The notes beneath the pieces are model-generated. The model ran no database searches. It was not told the DNA's origin and saw only the letters and a program-made list of their open reading frames with translations. The position numbers were made by a program, and so were the translations under genes. A stretch of 64,000 bases of DNA from Selaginella tamariscina. Lineage: Eukaryota; Streptophyta; Lycopodiopsida; Selaginellales; Selaginellaceae. The DNA is taken from NCBI GenBank assembly GCA_003024785.1, contig PUQB01000759.1, positions 40,433-104,432 of the forward strand, read 5' to 3'. Below, in pieces: positions 11,670-23,541 of this stretch (positions are counted from its first letter, which is position 1; each line of letters begins with the position of its first letter).

Positions 11670-12110
11670 CAGGTTACAAACTTAGTCGAGCCTCCATGCT
11701 CAACCTAACTAACTTAGCCCAAACATGCTAAGCTATTCAACCCATTTGCAAACTCAATCGAGCCTCTATGCCCGACCTAACTAGCTCATCCAAACATGCC
11801 AAGTTATTTAGCTTAGCTAAGTTTATAGCCAAACTTAAACCAAGTTCAACTGTAAACTTAGTCAAGCCTCCATGCTTGACCTGACTAGCTTGGCCCAAAC
11901 ATGCTAAACAATTTAGAATAGTTGAGTTTGTAACTTGGTTTAAACCAAGCTCGACTGCAAACTCAATTGGGCCTCTATGGCCAGCTTGAGTAGTTCAACT
12001 CAAACAAATCGAGCTATTCAGCCTAGTTGAGTTTGCATTTAGGCTTAAACCAAGTCTAAGTACAAATTCAACCTAATATTTATGGCCAAGTTGAAATGAG
12101 TTTGGTTTAT
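11670..12110. repeat. Degenerate ~104-bp tandem repeat
   Basis: Four to five diverged units start with a block of the type AAACTCAATCGAGCCTCTATG at about 11,678, 11,750, 11,853, 11,958 and 12,063. The last three spacings are 103-105 bp; the first unit is shorter. Each unit also contains CCAAACATGC and a TTAAACCAAG block. Similarity between units is roughly 70-80 percent by eye, so it is an old array. Confidence 0.75.
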
Positions 12111-13500
12111 TGATGGTCGAAGCCATGGAGAGGTTGTAAATGTTAAAAAGACTTGTATGAGAATAGCTCAATGCCTAATATTAAAATGTTGGATGAAAAA
12201 AAAAAAAAAACATATTAAGTCTTGGTTTGATGAAGAACTAAATGAATCTTCTTGATTGTGCCTTCTTCTGTTGTTCATTAAAATCATAATGCTCTACTCT
12301 CGTTGAAATCCTAAAGCCCCTCCCTTCATTTTAAAATTTCTTATAATTATAATGAACACTTTAATTTTTAAAATAAATGATTTCTTAAGTTAAGAGTTGA
12401 TGTGAATGAGTTTTATAGCTTAAATAATTAAGTTAAGTTAAGAGTTGGTGTGAATGGCCTTTAAAAAAGGCAACTTAATGTGAATAATAAGTTAATATTA
12501 AAAATTCATATTAATAAAATTTGTGATCATGTTGTTCGGGTTGACTTCGACTCTAACCACTTTTTAACACATGATAAATGAACCTCTTATGAATATGTTA
12601 AATATCACTATTGACTTTATTAACGATATTTTAATTGTAGATTTAATAAAACTATATGTAATTTAGGAGTCTTTTTCCTTGTATAATTTAAAAAGTTTGG
12701 TGTTTCCTTAATAATATGCAATATTTAAAACAATTTATTTATTACTTATTATATCATACTAATCTTTTTCAAGAATTATTCATCCACAAGTACCTTTTCA
12801 GTATATACAAAAGTATGAACATGCATTTAATAAATTAAAAAGTTATTAATAACTTTGTTTATGCTATAGTATCCATATTTATCTTACAATATTGACCTTC
12901 AAAATGTGTTGATGCAAGTTAATATAAATGTAACATTTGATAATTTTTATTAATCAATTATTCAATTTATTTGAATACAACTACTCAATTATTAAACGAG
13001 AATGCACTATTATTTGGGATTTTAAATATTTTATGTAGGAGTGAACGAGATTGTTGCAATAACTTTTTTATTAAAAAATAAATATTTAATAATTTATGTA
13101 ACATCATAAATATTACAACTTTAAATTTATAATTTCAATGTGATGCATAAATTACAGTGGTGCATCAATTACAATGAAGAATAGTTAATATTGATGTTTT
13201 TTGCTATGGTGAGAAACACTAGTAAAAAATTAATACTCTGTTATGTTAGAATTTTAAATCTAAGAAGTTAAATAACTTAGTTATAATCAATTTTTAAAAA
13301 AACAACAAACAATCATGTAATTTAAGTACACATTGACGTCCCACGGCTATTTAAGACCATCTACACCCGGGAGAGGAGAGTGTAATTATGTATTATATGT
13401 GCACATACAATACATATATCCATACATGGTGATCTAACTTTGTACGTGTTTGTGCCACATGGCAGAGAGACTAAGCAGGTTTGACTGAATAAAGGATATA
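12111..13500. other. AT-rich spacer
   Basis: About 1.4 kb of AT-rich sequence with homopolymer tracts (a run of A near 12,198). No coding frame or recognisable element is visible. Confidence 0.5.
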
Positions 13501-13503
13501 TAT

Positions 13504-13968
13504 CCAGTGCTTCAAACAACGCCGTGCACCACGGCGTGTTGGCGTGGTGACACGAACACGGCCCCCAGCCGTTAACACGGGCCGTGTTCATTGACTCGGT
13601 CAATGCTCCAAACACAGTTGAAAACACGGTCAAATACCGTGTGACCACGCCGTGTTCTAAAACAAATAGCTCACGTGGCAGTGTTTTAAAACACGCCGTC
13701 ACCACGGCGTGTTGGCGTGGTGACACAGGAAGTATTCCTTAAATTACTGATGCTGATATTGAAGTTATGGAAGAAGAGGACGAAGACGAAGACGAAGATG
13801 ATGATCCTGCTAATGAGGAGCTTCTAAATGAGATGGAGTGATAAGTAAAATATTCTAGAGAATATTCGTGTTTTCACCCGTGTTTATCCGTGTTCATTTC
13901 CGTGTTCCGTGTTTCGTGTTCAAAAAATTGAATGCCGGTTCGTGTTCGTGTTCGTGTTTTGAAGCTAT
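13504..13968 (+). mobile_element. hAT-like DNA transposon remnant (non-autonomous)
   Basis: The ends are imperfect inverted repeats: GCTTCAAACAACGCCGTG on the left and, read on the other strand, GCTTCAAAACACGAACACG on the right. Subterminal regions are full of the short words CACGGCGTG and CGTGTTCGTG in both orientations, as in hAT elements where transposase binds subterminal repeats. Near 13,750-13,842 an acidic reading (DADIEVMEEEDEDEDE, ending in a stop) looks like the C-terminal tail of a hAT transposase after most of the gene was lost. I could not find a clean 8-bp target duplication. Confidence 0.5.
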
Positions 13969-14056
13969 GTATATATCTTGAGTCTTTCAATTGTTGTATT
14001 AGTTAACTTGTGGATCTTGCTTCCCAACATAGTTAATTCGATTCATCACAACTATC

Positions 14057-15706
14057 ATGGAAGCTATAGTTTTAGCACTAGCAGTTATTTCCTTGATTGC
14101 AATATGGCTCCACAAAAGAATGCAAAGAAGTATCTTTCCGCCCGGTCCACCAGGTTTCCCACTTATAGGAAATTTGCATAATTTAGGAGCTTTACCTCAT
14201 CAGAGCTTCTTCAATCTATCCAAGAAATATGGTCCCATTATGATGGTTTAAACTCGGTTTAGTCCCCACCATCGTGGTTTCTTCAGCTGCACTTGCAAAA
14301 GAGGTTCTGTCTACTCACGATCTTGTGTTTGCATCCAGGTACCGTATATACTCTTCTGTATAGCATGTTATGAATTCACACGTATTTTAATATATATCAA
14401 TTCGAATGACATATATTCTTCTAGACCAAAGCACACAGCTCCAAAGCTCATGCTGTATAATTCAGGGGATATGGGATGGTTGGAGTATGGACCACTGGAG
14501 GATGCTGAAGAAGATATGTACGATAGAATTGTTTACAATGAAGAGGTTAGAGGAATCGCAAAAGATAATCGGAAGAGATATCCAGTTTCCTGAAATCCGT
14601 AGTTAAAGAGGGTCAAAATGGTAAAATTATACTTGACATTAGGATCAAATTAAAAACGCTTAGCACTAATGTCATTAGTATGATGGCATTGCGTAAGAAG
14701 CTGATTACTGAATCTTCTTTGATGACTTCTTGGAATTTTATTACAAATGCTAGACTTTATTGGGGCTTTTTGTGGTAGGGACTACATCCCTTTTCATGGT
14801 GGCTGGATTATAAAGATATTAAGAAAATGAAGTCTCTGCATATCAAGCTTGACGGAACTTTGCAGAGGATTGTTGACGAACACAAGATGTCAAAGGAACC
14901 GAGTGTAGACGACATCATTGATGTACTCCTCTCACAAGAGTTCAGTGACAACGATATTAAAGCTATGGTCTTGGTAAGTCGTGTGTTACATCTGTAATCA
15001 ACAGTGAAGACTGAATATTTTCCTATGCTGCAGGATCTCTTCTTAGCAGGATCAGATACATCCTCATTAGCAATAGAGTGGGCAATCTCTGAGCTCATAA
15101 ACAATCCCAAGTATATGCACAAAGCTCGTGAGGAGATCGAACGGGGTAGTTGGTTCTAATCGGATGGTCACTGAAGCAGATTCTTGACAAACTTAACTAT
15201 CTTCACGATGTTGTTAAGGAGACATTCCGTTTACATCCACCGGTGCCTCTGTTGCTACCGCATGAATCAACTCAAGAATGCGTAGTCAATGGTTATAAGA
15301 TACCCGCCAAAACAACCGTCTTCGTGAATGTCTGGGCCATTGGAAGAGATCCAAAGTAAGTATCGCACACATACGCACACAACATACTAATTTTGTGGTT
15401 GTTAATAATGCAAGTGTGTGGGAGTCACCAGAGGTGTTTAACCCCGACAGGTTTAGTGAGAAAGCCATTGATGTTAAAGGGACAGACTATGAGCTGATAC
15501 CATTCGGGTCGGGGCGAAGAATGTGCCCTGGTATATCTCTTGGGTTAAGAATGTTTGAGATAACACTGGCTCACCTGGTGCATGCTTTTGAGTGGAGAGT
15601 GGAGGAGCAAGAGCTTAGCATGGAAGAAGTGTCTGGATTGACTATGAGAAGGAAATGCCCATTGAAGGCATTTGCTACACCAAGATTACCAATGGAACTG
15701 TACTAA
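14057..15706 (+). pseudogene. Cytochrome P450 (CYP71 clan), decayed copy A
   Basis: Four exons: about 14,057-14,339, 14,425-14,972, 15,033-15,355 and 15,415-15,706, with introns of 59-85 bp. The N-terminal membrane anchor ([19 protein letters not shown]) is followed by the [18 protein letters not shown] hinge, LGLVPTIVVSSAALAKEVL, the I-helix region (LFLAGSDTSSLAIEWAISEL), KETFRLHPP (ExxR), DPNVWESPEVFNPDRF and the haem-binding FGSGRRMCPG, ending PRLPMELY. This is an A-type (CYP71-clan) microsomal monooxygenase, close to CYP75/76-type enzymes in layout; the substrate is unknown. At least three frame breaks occur: an extra base near 14,246-14,250 (the expected MVKLG), others in exon 2, and one near 15,140-15,175 in exon 3. 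Exon 2 also lacks normal helix spacing. An inverted, more decayed copy lies at 42.8-43.9 kb. I call it a pseudogene, with the caveat about indels in this assembly. Confidence 0.85.
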
Positions 15707-15985
15707 AGATTGCTTATAATGCTTCATCTAGTACAATAAGGTATATGGGTTTCACATATTTTATAAAGGATTTATTTTTCACTGTAAGCATTTGCACTTG
15801 ACTTGTTAAAACTCTTAAAACCGTTAGATTCATGTCATATTCAATATTATTGAAGTGATTAACTCTAAAGTAGAGGAACTAATAAAAACGTAAACTCTTT
15901 ACGTGTTTCCATTACACAAGCTACACAAGTTAAATATTCATTTGTCAAAAAGTGATTTCTTTGCCGAAGACCATATATAAGTCGC

Positions 15986-16020
<35 letters not shown>

Positions 16021-16252
16021 ATATAGACTTTAATATATTATATTTTAAATTTATCTTTTACTTTATCATTTTTCTATCGTTCTATAGATATTAATTTTTA
16101 ATTTTTAATAATATAAATTATAGAGAAACCTTTTATATATATTAGAAAATATAAAAATAAAAAAAACACATCGTTTAAATCATAATTAAAAGCTTACAGA
16201 AAAGGAGGAGGCCTAAACGAATTCAAATAATATGAATTTAAAATATATTTAT
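15707..16252. other. P450 3' flank with (TA)n
   Basis: AT-rich flank containing a TA dinucleotide tract at about 15,988-16,025. The same flank follows P450 copy B in reverse (42,180-42,720), where the tract has grown to (CT)n(AT)n. No gene seen. Confidence 0.6.
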
Positions 16253-16462
16253 ATATTGTTGTATAAATAATGAGCTATATATTGCATAATATTTACTACT
16301 TAAATTATTAATATTATGTATAAATGATTTAATGTTAATATGTTTTATATATATGTTAATATATTGTTGTATAAATAATGAGCTATATATTGCATAATAT
16401 TTACTACTTAAATTATTAATATTATGTATAAATGATTTAATGTTAATATGTTTTATACATTC
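16253..16462. repeat. 108-bp tandem duplication
   Basis: Two nearly identical units, starting ATATTGTTGTATAAATAATG at 16,253 and again at 16,361 (period 108 bp). Arm B carries one unit only (about 42,030-42,140, reverse), so the doubling came after the arms separated, or one unit was lost from B. The repeat produces spurious repetitive open frames on the minus strand. Confidence 0.9.
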
Positions 16463-16949
16463 CTTTTTGTTTTTGTGGCATTGTACGTCGTTCAAGCAAA
16501 TCAAACATATTTTCATTTCCTTTAATTCTTATACATTAAGGAAATATAAAATTATTAGAAAAAAAGTATAATTTAATATTCTATATTTTTTTTATTAAAG
16601 TTTGGTTTAGTGCAAATACAAATTATTATAGTTGTTATAATTCTGACCCAACAAGACACACTTAGTTCAAATAAATCGTAAAGAACGTCAACTGTATTTA
16701 TTTGTCTTGTGTATAATTATAATAACATATTTACACACCAACATAGCGTACCACATTTTCTTTGAAGTGATAAATCCCCACTTTCTTAAACTTAAAATAG
16801 CATTTTATATATTATTTAATGTAATCTAGTATTAATATAAACCTCTAAAACCATATGATTCATTAATTATAAATAACCTTTCCCTTTCAAACTGTAGTTG
16901 GTTGCCTCGTATATCTTGTAACAAAATGCCCCCAAATATTTCTAATACC

Positions 16950-17460
16950 ACAGTCTTTTTTAATCAGAAGCTATGCCAGCCAATTTGAAGTGATTTGTAT
17001 GTTGCATGTTGTATGATTTGTTATATTGCAGGGATTAGACATTTTAAACTCGATTCTGTGTCTGGTGGGACACAATGTATCCAAGGTTTTGATGATGCAG
17101 ATTTTGTCACGCATCATTCTTATATTTCATTTGGTGTTTTTGGATGAATGAAGCCTTGGTTAATTAAAAGAGCAAGAAGCAAAATATCATTGCTCTATTC
17201 ACTATAGAAGTTCAGTACCATGTTATTTTCTGTGCAGCAGAGGGCGTTTGGTTGCATAAACTACTAAGGTCTATGAATATGCTAGATGTAAGTCCGACGA
17301 TCATTCCAAATGACAATATAAGTGGTATTCAGATGGTTAGAATCAAATAGATGAAGTTGTATAGTTGTTAGCTCAAGCAGCAAATATGTGCCCACAACTA
17401 GGCGACATTTTTACCAGCAGATTGGAGAAAGGAATTTCTCATGCATAGAGACGTTGAGAC
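16950..17460 (+). mobile_element. Ty1/Copia remnant (RNase H region)
   Basis: Broken fragment of the 3' part of a Copia polyprotein. Recognisable pieces are FDDADFVTHHSYIFH (the SDADWA-type RNase H block), SIHYRSSV/TIEVQYHVIFCAAEG (the STEAEY block) and a DNISGIQMV block. No LTRs are seen. It is a fossil with several breaks and lies inside the ~680-bp stretch of arm A absent from arm B, so it may have arrived after the duplication. Confidence 0.6.
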
Positions 17461-18005
17461 GTTTTTTGATTACTTGACATTGGATGTTTTTAAACTCTCA
17501 TTATAGAAGACAAACTCAACATTTGTTTTCTTTAACAAGAAAGTATTACTTAAATTTATTTTATTTGTGCTGGACTTTAATGTTTTGTTCTCCTTCATGA
17601 ACACAAACTATTGAGTTGTATGTGTTCAAGGGAGAGATCACGAGAAACGATTGTTTATGAGGTTCGTGGTGTATCACTCAAAAGGAGAAGATATAGAGAG
17701 CAAGAGTTATCTTTCACAATTTTCAAAAGGGAGTTTCTTTTGGTTTAAGAGAAGATACTAAGAGCAAGATTATTTTTCACAAGGGAAGTTTTTAGGCTGC
17801 TGTGTGAACATAAACAAAGAAACTAGTTGTGTTCAATGGGGATTGTTTGTGACAAGCAATCGACTGAAAAATATCCTAGATATACGCTGTGGCAGTCAAG
17901 AGGTACTGGTGGTGCTCCAAGTACTTTGGTTCTAAGATATATACAGACTCTCTTCACTACTTGTTCAATATATATATTCCATTACGTCACAACATATATG
18001 TAGCC

Positions 18006-18060
18006 TCGTAACCTACAGAAGCAAGATGAAGAAGAAAGAGCTGTTAAACACGCTACAGAG
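18006..18060 (+). pseudogene. Stray exon end of the coiled-coil gene
   Basis: Reads RNLQKQDEEERAVKHATE followed by GTTTGTGTGTC. This matches the 3' end of exon 2 of the coiled-coil gene (RNLHKQVEEERSVKHAIE, 6,740-6,686 minus) together with its splice donor. Only this exon end is present, next to a PPR fragment on the other strand. It is a captured or duplicated gene piece. Confidence 0.75.
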
Positions 18061-18137
18061 GTTTGTGTGTCATATGTTCACACGTATATACATTCTTTAC
18101 TCTTTATCTCATATATCTCTCAGTTATACTATCTCAT

Positions 18138-18795
18138 ATATGCGTGTACACACAACACACAACATGCATACACATTATAGTGTGGTGGCAAACTTTGGAA
18201 ATGGTGTTTGATGAGATGCTAGATAATCTTTGTCGTGTATAAAACGAAACCATGGCCCGTTCAGGTATATCAACATATACCTGCTTTGTCTTTACTAAGC
18301 TCACCATTCTCTCCATATCCAGAAAGCATTGCATTAAGTTTCTCATTGGTATTCTATCAAACATTCTCTCTGCACGATCAATATCTCCACTTTGAGCTTG
18401 AGCTCCACGCATGACAGCCTAGCTAACAATATGCATACTTAAGAATGTCTTCTCTGTTGCACACAACATCTCCTACGTGTGTGTAAGCATGCAGGAGCGT
18501 GTTCCAAGATATCAAATTTGGTTTGGCATCCTTGTAAATAATCCTTAACGTGTTGCACATTCCCATTCTGGATGTATGCAGCTAACATGGTGTTCCAGGA
18601 TACAATAGATCCCTCCTGCATTTCCTTGAACGTGTTCTCTGCATCTTCCAACTGATAAGATTGTACATATGCAGATAGTAACACATTGTAAGCTACCAAA
18701 GACTTCTCCGGGACCTGTTTGCCTTCACTCAGACAACCTGCGTGAGTATATATGCAGTAACTGTAGCATTCCAGGAGTAAGTTGAATATATATAT
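18138..18795 (-). pseudogene. PPR protein fragment, copy A
   Basis: The minus strand carries parts of several pentatricopeptide repeats: CLSEGKQVPEKSLVAYNVLL, SAYVQSYQLEDAENTFKEMQ, GSIVSWNTMLAAYIQNGN and further down AQSGDIDRAERMFDRIP. PPR proteins are organelle RNA-binding factors, each ~35-residue repeat contacting one base. The SWN-containing repeats mark the PLS type. The upstream (N-terminal) end is lost next to a Gypsy insertion at 18,834, and the frame is interrupted around 18,430-18,550. Copies B (40.4-41.1 kb) and C (49.7-50.2 kb) preserve other parts. No C-terminal E/DYW domain is attached. It is a fragment, not a working gene. Confidence 0.8.
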
Positions 18796-18833
18796 GCAGT
18801 AACTGTAGAGGGCGTTACGTTTTAATTTGATTT

Positions 18834-18974
18834 TGTAAGATCCATGTGTACGGCTGCGTGTGCACATATTATTATTAACGTAGTGGAGTTTGATAGCCGT
18901 CGGATTGGATTCAATCTGGACCACTCGTTCTTGTATATAAATTAGTTAGGTTTCTAAAGTAATGGATATACACA
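18834..18974 (+). repeat. 5' LTR of Gypsy element 1
   Basis: Starts TGTAAGATCCATGTGTACGG and ends at ATATACACA; pairs with the copy at 23,542-23,679. Contains a TATATAAA-type promoter box near its end. Confidence 0.8.
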
Positions 18975-21900
18975 CCGAGTTTTCACATTGGTGGAGGTGA
19001 GGAGCACCTCTAATTGTCCATATGGAGTGCTCGGATTTATGTCTTTTTATTAATTTTCTTTGTCTTCTTAAGTATAGCTTTTCCATTTTTTAGATTTATT
19101 CCTTTCTTGTAAATTTTGTCTTTTCTTGTTTATGGATCCACAACAGGCAAATCCCTTGTTTGTGGAGTAGTTACTCATGCAGTTATTGGATGCCATGCGT
19201 ATACAACTGAACAATCATTCTCAGTTGATGGCAGCATTCACAGTCCAGGGTACTTCTCCTACTCATGTTGCAAACCCCATGTTCGGACGGATTTCTTTGT
19301 GGAAATCCTAGAGATGATGTGTACCATTGGTTTGACCACTTCATTGTGGTTGCCACATATCATTCGTGGGACGGTGCTCAGTGTTTGCGCGAGTTTCCTA
19401 CTTGTCTTCAAGGGACGGCGTTGCAGTGGTACAATGGTCTGGACGTTGCAACTCGTGGAGATTGGAATATTCTTCCAGAGATCTTCAAACGTGCATTTGG
19501 GCATGGACGACTGTGATGATGCTTTTCAGCAGTTGCATCGTATTCGTCAGGAGCCATCTGAGTCGGTGATGCAGTTTGGTGTTCGCTTTCGAAGCCTTTT
19601 GCTGCGTGCAGAACCTAACATGTCGGAACGCATCAAGTTAGGTATGTTGTGGCCAGCACTTCGTCAAGACCTTGTGGGGCTTGTGCATGCACTAGCTCCA
19701 GTGACTCTTGACGATGCTTTGAGGCTGGCACAACGATATGAGTCGTCACCTCTCCCACTTGCGCCTTCACGTGCTCTGTTCCACTTCATGTTGGGGATGG
19801 ACCTGCTCCGATGGAGGTTGAGGCTGTTGCCGCTCGTGTACCAGCACAAGGTGGGGCCCGTGGACGAGGACGTGGACGTGCAGTTCGTTGTTGGGGTGTG
19901 ATGAGGTTGGACACACGTATCGGCGCTGTCAACGGTTTCCCGATTGGCGTCCCCCATTTCCAGGATGGAGGCCATGGGTCAACAACGTCCGGTTGGTGCT
20001 GCTGCAGTGGAAGGTTGTGATGCGGTGGATCTTCCGGGAAACGACGAATCGCACGAGTAGAGGAGGGTCCTCGTGCGAATAAATTAGTGACCCCTCCATC
20101 TTTCTTTCGGGAGTATCATCAAGGGGTTCACTCGGCACCAAATCATCCGGTTTTCACTTTTCAAGCTCGTTTAATCACACGCCACGTCCTGTTTTCCTTT
20201 CAGTGTTGGTGGATACAGGTTCAAGTTTGTCCTCTTTCTCAATCTGTTGCTACACGTTGCAGCCTTCATTTGCGTCGTGCGGTAGAACCAGTCTTCATTC
20301 TGTACGGCAACACACTCATGCTTGTTCGCGGGATGAAGTGGACATTGTTGTTCGTGTGGATGATGTGAGCTCGAGCTTCAATCTTTGCGGGTGGTGCCGA
20401 GTCAAGCTTTTCACCTTATTCTTGGTATGGATTGGTTAACTCGCAATCATGCCAAGTGTGACTTTGAAAAGTCTCCCCCTTGTTTGACTCTCCCTCGTCT
20501 TTCTTCCATTCCTCTTACTTCTATTCCACTTCGTCCATCTGCTTCCATCACTTTTGTCTCACCCTTATTTCCAACCATTTTCCCTTCATGCTCTTCCTTT
20601 CTTCTTGGATCCATCAGATGATCGTCGTGCTGTAGTTGTTGATCAACTCAAGAAGGAGTATGCTGATCTTTTCAACTTCGACTTGTCATCTGGGGCCAAG
20701 ATTGCGACACGCCACCCTATTCCAACTGGAGAAGCTAGGCCAATCAAGGTACCTGTTCGGCGTCGATCACCAAAGGAGCTCAAGATCTTACGAGCGAATG
20801 TCAAAGAGATGTTGGAGAAGGGTGTTATCCGGAAGTCTCGAAGTCCTTGGGCGTGCGAACCTCACCTTGTGACGAAGCCTGATGGGAGCGTTCGATTCTG
20901 CATTGACTATCGCCCATTAAATGAGGTAACCGTCTCAGATGTGTACCCACTTCCTCATACTGCAGACCTTTTGGATCGACTGGGGCGGAGCCGTTGGTTC
21001 ACCAAGTTAGATCTCGCATCTGGATATTGGCAAGTTCGATGGCTAACATGGGACATTCCCAAGACTGCTTTTCGGACACCATTTGGCCTGTACGAGTTCT
21101 TGGTGATGCCTTTCGGTTTGAGCAATGCTCCAGCAACTTTCCAGCGTATGATGGACGAGGTTCTTTGCGACATGCCGGAGGTGACTGCGATTTCATCGAT
21201 GATGTTTTGATCCATTCGGATGGAACGTGGGAGGAGCATGTCGGTGATGTACGTAAGGTTTTGGATCGCTGCGGGAAGTTGGTTTGAAGTTGAAGCCATC
21301 TAAGTGTGTGTTTGGATCAAAGGACACACTTATCTGGGTTATCGCATTTCACGTGAAGGTTTGCAAGTCGATCCTGACAAACTAGTTGCAGTTTTGAAGT
21401 TCCCTACGCCAAAGTGTGTGAATGATGTGCAACGCTTTCTTGGCAAGGTACAATATCTGGGTCGTTTTGTGGATCATCTTTCAGATCGTACTGCACCGTT
21501 GCGCGCTTGTTGAAATCGTCAATGACTTCTTTTGTTTGGTCTAAGGATTGCAAGCAGGCATTTGCAGATCTCAAAGAGTTGTTGACGACTCCTCCAGTTT
21601 TGGCGTACCCGGATTACACCCGTCCTTTCATCTTGCGTGTAGATGCTTCTGACATCGGCCTCGGGGGTGTATTGATGCAGGAGAGTACGAGTGTTCCTGG
21701 CCAACGACATCCCATTGCGTACATCAGCCGTACATTGCAGCCAGCAGAGGTGAATTACTCCACGACAGAAAAGGAGTGTCTAGCAGCAGTTTGGGGTTTT
21801 GAGAAGCTCCATGCCTACTTGCATGGTTCGCGGACGTTGTTGGAAGGCGATCATGCAGCAGTCACTTCGTTGTTGAAGCGAAAGAATTTGATTGGCGTAC

Positions 21901-23541
21901 TGCTCGGTGGGCCTTGAAACTTCAAATTTACGACTTTGAAGTTGTTCATCGTGGAGTTCCATGGCTGATGCTGATGCTCTTTCTCGGGCTCCTCTTCCAC
22001 CTTCTCTCTCTTCTGTTGCCCCAGAGGAACCAGTTGTTCCAGCTTCAGTGGACTTTTTGGATGAAGATTCCGTACCATCAGCAGTTGTGCTTGACGTTCA
22101 GTGTCCGCAGAATGCAGAGTTAGATTTGCCGTCTTTGGATGAGGTTCGGGAAGCTCAAAAGGTTGAGCCGTGGATTCGAAGGCTTCGTGATGGGTTTGAG
22201 AATCCTGCATCACTTGCTGATGACTTGCCTTTCAGGCATTTATTCACAGTATCGCCTTCAGGATGACCTTCTTTATTTTGTGGGGACTGATCCAGATGAT
22301 CCTTTGCGGTTGGTGGTGCCTTCAATCTTCATTCCACGCTTCCTCCATGCTTACCATGACTCTCCTATTCTTGGCGGGCACATGGGACATCGTCGGGTGA
22401 TGGAGAAGCTGCAGATCTTTCTATTGGCCGGAGTTGCGAGGAGATGTGATTCGGTATGTGCGTACTGTGTGTGGTGCCAAGCTCGCAATACTCCCCCATG
22501 TGCTTCGGAAGGACGGTTGGAGTCAATTGCAGTTTCTCGTCCGTTTGAATTGGTGGCATTTGATTTGATGGGACCTTTTCCGCGGTCAACTGCTGGAACG
22601 AGTACGTTATTATTGCTTCTGATTACCTAACTCGTTGGGTAGAAGTTGGTGCTCTTGCTAGTGCGACTGCTTCTGCTGTTGGTCAGTTTCTCCTTAATCG
22701 GGTCGTGTTTCAGCATTCTTGTCCGGAGCGAATTCTCTCGGATAATGGTCCTGCATTTATGGCTGAGGCATTTCATGTTTTGACATCTCGACTAGGGATA
22801 CGCCACACTTTCACAAGTGCTTATCATCCTCAGACAGATGGTTTAGTGGAACGGCTTGTCAGAACCTTCAAGGGGATGATCGCAAAGTATGTGAACTTTC
22901 AACATTCGGATTGGGATGGTTATCTGCCGTCTCTCCGATATGCTTATGTCACTGGAGTTCAAAGTTCCATTGGTACTTCCCCATATAAGCTCTTGTATGG
23001 TCATGACCCGGTGTTGCCAACGGAGTTGGGTTTGCCTTCTCGTTACCGGAGCTACTGATGCTAGGTCGTGGGATCGGTATCTGACAAGCATTCTTCCATT
23101 GGTTCGTGCGGATCAGCAGAACACTTGGCCGTGTACAAGTAGGACAACAACAATGTTACAACTCGCATCATCGTCCTCCTGTGGAGTACAAGGTTGATGA
23201 AGTGGTGCTGGTTCGTTTTCTTAAGCTTACGGCACGTGGTTTAGCTAAGAGTCTCCTTCCTCAGTGGAAAGGACCGTATCGAGTGCTACGGCAAGTAGGG
23301 CCACAGGTTTATGAGGTTCGGCACGACATTCAATCCGATCCTCCAAAGATTGTAATGTGCAACAGTTGAATCATTTGTGCAACGGTGAAGCATTTTGTGC
23401 AATGGTTGAAGCATTTTGTGCAATGGAACAAGTTGTGCCACCTACAAATCCACCAATGCTTCCTCCTGATGTTCCTCCAGATCCGGGCCCATCTACAAGA
23501 GAACCTTAGCCAACTTACACCCTTCCGAGAGGAGGGGATCA

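Larger units (their letters stand above)
14345..18795 (+). repeat. Inverted segmental duplication, arm A
   Basis: From P450 intron 1 to the PPR fragment, this block matches 40,390-43,950 in reverse orientation. Shared pieces include P450 exons 2-4, the AT-rich P450 3' flank, the 108-bp AT repeat unit, a spacer with TTCTTTAACAAGAAAGTATT, the coiled-coil exon piece and the PPR coding repeats. Arm A is longer because it carries an extra ~680 bp (about 16,815-17,495, with a Copia remnant) and a doubled 108-bp unit. Confidence 0.85.

Noticed and set aside
16238-16516. 92-residue minus-strand repetitive ORF
   Set aside because: Produced by the doubled 108-bp AT repeat; composition is not protein-like.
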